From positions 1-64,000 of the forward strand of contig PVNU02000873.1 in the NCBI GenBank assembly GCA_003013855.2: a DNA stretch of 64,000 nt, read 5' to 3'. This document shows, piece after piece, positions 61,078 through 64,000 of this stretch; position 1 is the first letter of the stretch; each line of letters starts with the position of its first letter. This DNA comes from Liriodendron chinense (Eukaryota > Streptophyta > Magnoliopsida > Magnoliales > Magnoliaceae). The translations under genes were made by a program, and so were the position numbers. The notes under the pieces were generated by a model that was given only the letters and a program-made list of their open reading frames with translations, did not search any database and was not told the origin of the DNA.

Positions 61078-63217
61078 GTTAGTACACTTTTCTGTGGCAT
61101 ACTAGTGCACCTTGTTTGTCAATTACTTAGGTCAGTGAGTCTAATGTCGGTTGAGCTTAGTGAAGACGAAGACCGAAGACTCAAGACAGACCTGCTACAT
61201 CAAGAAGAAGAAACAGGTAAAAGTAATGCCTTGGTGAGCCTTAACCTAGTTCCTACCCAAAATCATTAACCTCTAGATGACCATGACCCAATAGGCATAC
61301 CATTAGTCATCTTAGATTGGTCTTAGGTGTCCCAAAAATATCACCAGAATAATAGCCAAAGGGGTTGCATGTTCTGCTGAAAAACAGAAACAAACAGCAG
61401 AAATCCATGCTTGGCCAGGCGCCCGACCCAGTGTCCATCGGGCACCCGACCAAAGGTGAATCCATCCATGTGAGTTAGCCTTAAAACTAGATGGTCACCG
61501 GGCACCTGACCACAAACTGTCTAGGCACCCGACCAGTGCAAAAATCGTCCAGCAGCACAAGACCCAGTCTGGAGTAATTTCGGGCGCTCGACCGAAGTGA
61601 GCACCGAGCGCCCGACTAGTGAAAAACGGTCATCGCGCCCGACCACAAATTGTCCGGGCGCTCAACCAACTCAAAAATAGTCCGAAATTTGAAATTTTTA
61701 TGGATCGAATTTCGGGCGCCCGACCCAAGTTGACCAGGCGCCCGACCCTGGGCGAATCTGCCCGTTATTTGACCGTTGGGAGAAACTTTATAAAAGCGGG
61801 GGATTTGTTTTTAGGGTTAAGAGATGGGATTTTGAGGAGATAGAAGCCACCATTGCTAGAGACCATCAAAGGGTCTATCCCAAACCCATAACAAGTCATT
61901 CTCCTTGTGTTTTCATCACAAGCTTGGGCCATTCAATGACATCTTGAGAATGGACTTGTTCCCTCTTGATTCTTAGGGTTTAGACACCTTGATCATAGTT
62001 AAATCCCTTGTCTAAACACTACTAGGAGTCCAAATAGGTGTATTCCTCTAGGAAACCCATTTCCTACCATTTGTAGAGGTTTCACCATTCCCTAGCACCT
62101 TGGGCATCTTCAAAGGAGCATCACATGCAAGGTAGCTTATCTTAGATCTGAAGCCTTTGCAAAGCAGCGACATCAAAGATCAGGGGAGCAAAAGGGGGGC
62201 TGATTCAATCACGGGAGAGCATGAAGAAGCAACCCAAAGCGGCGCTACAAAGGGCTCAATCCGACAATTAAGATTGTCTTGTTAGGAGTCCATCCACTCA
62301 ATTCCCTGTGGGAGTTGAGTGTAGAGTTTGTTTAACAAACTTGAACTAGGGTCGTTTGTTGATCCTTGGCCTGTTTGTCGGCCTAAAATCTAGGGACGTT
62401 AGTCGTTCCTTGGCCTATTTTTCTGCCTAAAGACTAGGGGTTGTTCAGCACTCCTTGGCTCATTTGCCGGGCTTAAATCTAGGGACGTTAGCCGTTCCTT
62501 GGCACGTTTGTCGGGCCTAAGCAAAGTCTCTAAGGGGAGCCACCAATACAGGTGTAAATGTGTAGGTTGGGAGGAGCCTATAAACTCTCCGGTTGGGTGG
62601 ATCTGAGTTAAAACACCTTGGTTGGGAGGAACCAGATTTAAACTCCCTAGTGAATGCCGGTGTGCTCAAAGGGGTTGAGTACTTGAACTGGGAGTGGAGT
62701 AGACATGTAGTCGAACCACTATACATCCTTGTGTTTGTGATTGTTCTTGAGCACATTTCTCTTTATGCATTGTGTTTAATTGGTTAATTATGAATGCTTA
62801 GTTAGGAATATATGCTAGGCACTTGATAGTTGATAGGCACATCCACACACACAAGATGTACTTTCACTCCTTGAGTAGACTTGAGCTTAATTGATCCATC
62901 CTCATTTAAGTTTACTTGAGTTGCATAGATTAGGTTCTTCAATAGTTTAATCATTTATTGATCTATGCTTACTTAGACTAGGATGTTATTGCTTTTATCA
63001 CATGCTAGTTTATTGTTTGGACCCACTAAGGCTTGGAAGCCGAAGTGTTAATCGCTTACGTAGTTTAATTTGTTAAATTTGTTAAGTAGGTGAAAAGAAT
63101 TTAAAAAATGTCCTAATCATCCCCCCCTTCTAAGACTTAGCCATAATTCTAGTTGCTCTTTAAGCTTCCGTACACGTATGCATAGGGTGTCTTATTAGAC
63201 TACCCGACGCAATTTTA
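61078..63217 (+). repeat. 5' LTR of a SIRE-like copia element
   Basis: 2140 bp, TGTTAGTACACTTTTCTG ... GACGCAATTTTA. TATA box CTTTATAAAAG at 61787-61797, right after its palindrome cluster. The end has TA where CA is usual. The element leaves the window on the right. Confidence 0.85.
61410..61760. repeat. GGGCGCCCGACC motif cluster
   Basis: About ten copies of (G)GGC(G/A)CCCGACC with variants such as GGGCGCTCGACC, at the same LTR position as ACCGGT or ATCGAA clusters in sister LTRs. Confidence 0.8.
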
Positions 63218-63219
63218 AT

Positions 63220-63231
63220 TAGTATCAGAGC
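63220..63231 (+). promoter_or_regulatory. Primer binding site, initiator Met tRNA (one mismatch)
   Basis: TAGTATCAGAGC; the usual form is TGGTATCAGAGC. Confidence 0.8.
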
Positions 63232-63291
63232 GGGTTGTTCTTTAAGGACTTAACCGTCTAGAGTGAGATTTGATACCGGAGCACTAGTATC

Positions 63292-64000
63292 ATGTCTAAC
63301 CGAGATGAGAATACTATTAACCGTCCACCATACTTTGACGGATCCAACTACGCTTATTGGAAGGCTAGAATGAGGGTTTTTTCTCCAATCCATTGATCGA
63401 TCCGTATGGGCAACAACATTAAATGTATATTCTTTGCCCACTGAACAAGTGGAGGTTGATGGTAAGATCATTGACATTCCCAAAGATGATGAGAAATGGA
63501 ATGACAATGAGAGAGCTCAATATGTGGCAAATGTCAAAGCTCTCAATGTGATCTGCTGTAATGTTTCCCCAAAAGAATTTCAGTGCATTCTCACATGCGC
63601 AATTGCAAAGAAGAGTGGGATATATTTGAAGTAACCCACGAGGGAACTAGCACAGTAAGACGCTCAAAACTTTAGCTCTTGACCACCAAACTTGAAAACA
63701 TTAGAATGGAAAGAGACTGAAACCTTCATGGAGTTTTATACTAAACTTTCTGATATTTGCAACTCCATGTTTGCCTTGAGGGAAAAGGTTCCGGAAGGAA
63801 GGTTATGTAGAAAAATTCTTAGATCCCTCCCGAAAAGATTTAGTACCAAGGTAGTGGCCTTAGAAGAGTGTAAAGACATAGACAACATGAAAGTAGAAGA
63901 ACTTATAGGTTCCCTACAAACTCATGAACTACACTTTAGGGTCCCCTCTAAGAAGAAAGACATCGCTTTAAAATCTTCACATAGACACTCACATAATTTA
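63292..64000 (+). pseudogene. SIRE-like copia gag, partial, frameshifted
   Basis: It starts MSNRDENTINRPPYFDGSNY then AYWKARMRVF, the typical DUF4219/UBN2 opening of SIRE-type gag. A frame change near 63380 leads to VWATTLNVYSLPTEQVEVDG and KWNDNERAQYVANVKALNVI. Another, near 63600, leads to WDIFEVTHEGTSTVRRSK, then YTKLSDICNSMFALREKVPE, GRLCRKILRSLPKRF and KVEELIGSLQTHEL. The order is that of the UBN2 family capsid domain. The zinc knuckle and pol would lie beyond base 64000. It may be repairable only on paper; at least two frameshifts and a stop are visible. Confidence 0.85.

Overview
This window comes from a flowering-plant nuclear genome. I see no intact host gene. Almost all of it is transposable-element sequence of plant-specific kinds: Ty3/gypsy Athila and Tat elements with tRNA-Asp-type or Tat-type primer binding sites, Ty1/copia elements with initiator-Met-tRNA primer binding sites, a CACTA DNA transposon with a Transposase_24-type protein, a plant mobile domain (PMD) gene, and short MITEs rich in GGGCCCAC/TGGTCCAC-type words. 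A magnoliid source is possible from the style of those MITEs, but that is a guess.

Left part (1-16382). An Athila-type element on the minus strand runs off the left edge (leader 1-660, PBS 666-683, LTR 690-2653). Old gene-like debris follows, interrupted by a solo LTR (3010-4823, target duplication AATAC). Next come a gypsy LTR fragment (6328-7291), two oppositely oriented pieces of a copia-type LTR (7292-8120 and 8121-8975), a decayed Athila protease/reverse-transcriptase region on the minus strand (9675-11560), two Athila LTRs in tandem (11565-13652), a MITE remnant, and about 2 kb with only faint exon-like traces.

Right part (16383-64000). This is one nested stack that can be dissected by target-site duplications. 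The host is a Ty1/copia element (LTR 16383-16730, gag, protease-integrase, RT) cut into pieces by: (i) a 9.75-kb non-autonomous Athila-related element, 17738-27487 (TSD GAAGA); (ii) a 30.5-kb minus-strand Tat-type element, 29197-59669 (TSD GGCGT); (iii) a 481-bp hAT-type MITE, 60562-61042 (8-bp TSD); (iv) a SIRE-like copia element starting at 61078 and leaving the window. The Tat element itself carries an antisense PMD pseudogene and is interrupted by a 4.9-kb non-autonomous SIRE-like element (31211-36112, TSD GCACC), an 8.8-kb CACTA transposon (41786-50582, TSD GGT) and a solo Athila LTR (53772-55707, TSD GTTGG). The CACTA transposon in turn holds a MITE and a 2-kb telomere-like satellite array.

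Three observations stand out. Nearly every long LTR here carries a dense cluster of short palindromes, usually near its TATA box. The motif differs between copies of one family, yet identical motifs occur in unrelated copia and gypsy LTRs. The Tat element carries a PMD-protein gene in antisense. The satellite inside the CACTA element shows a three-monomer higher-order repeat. Most coding parts are broken by stops and frameshifts, and several stops look like decay of methylated CAG codons.
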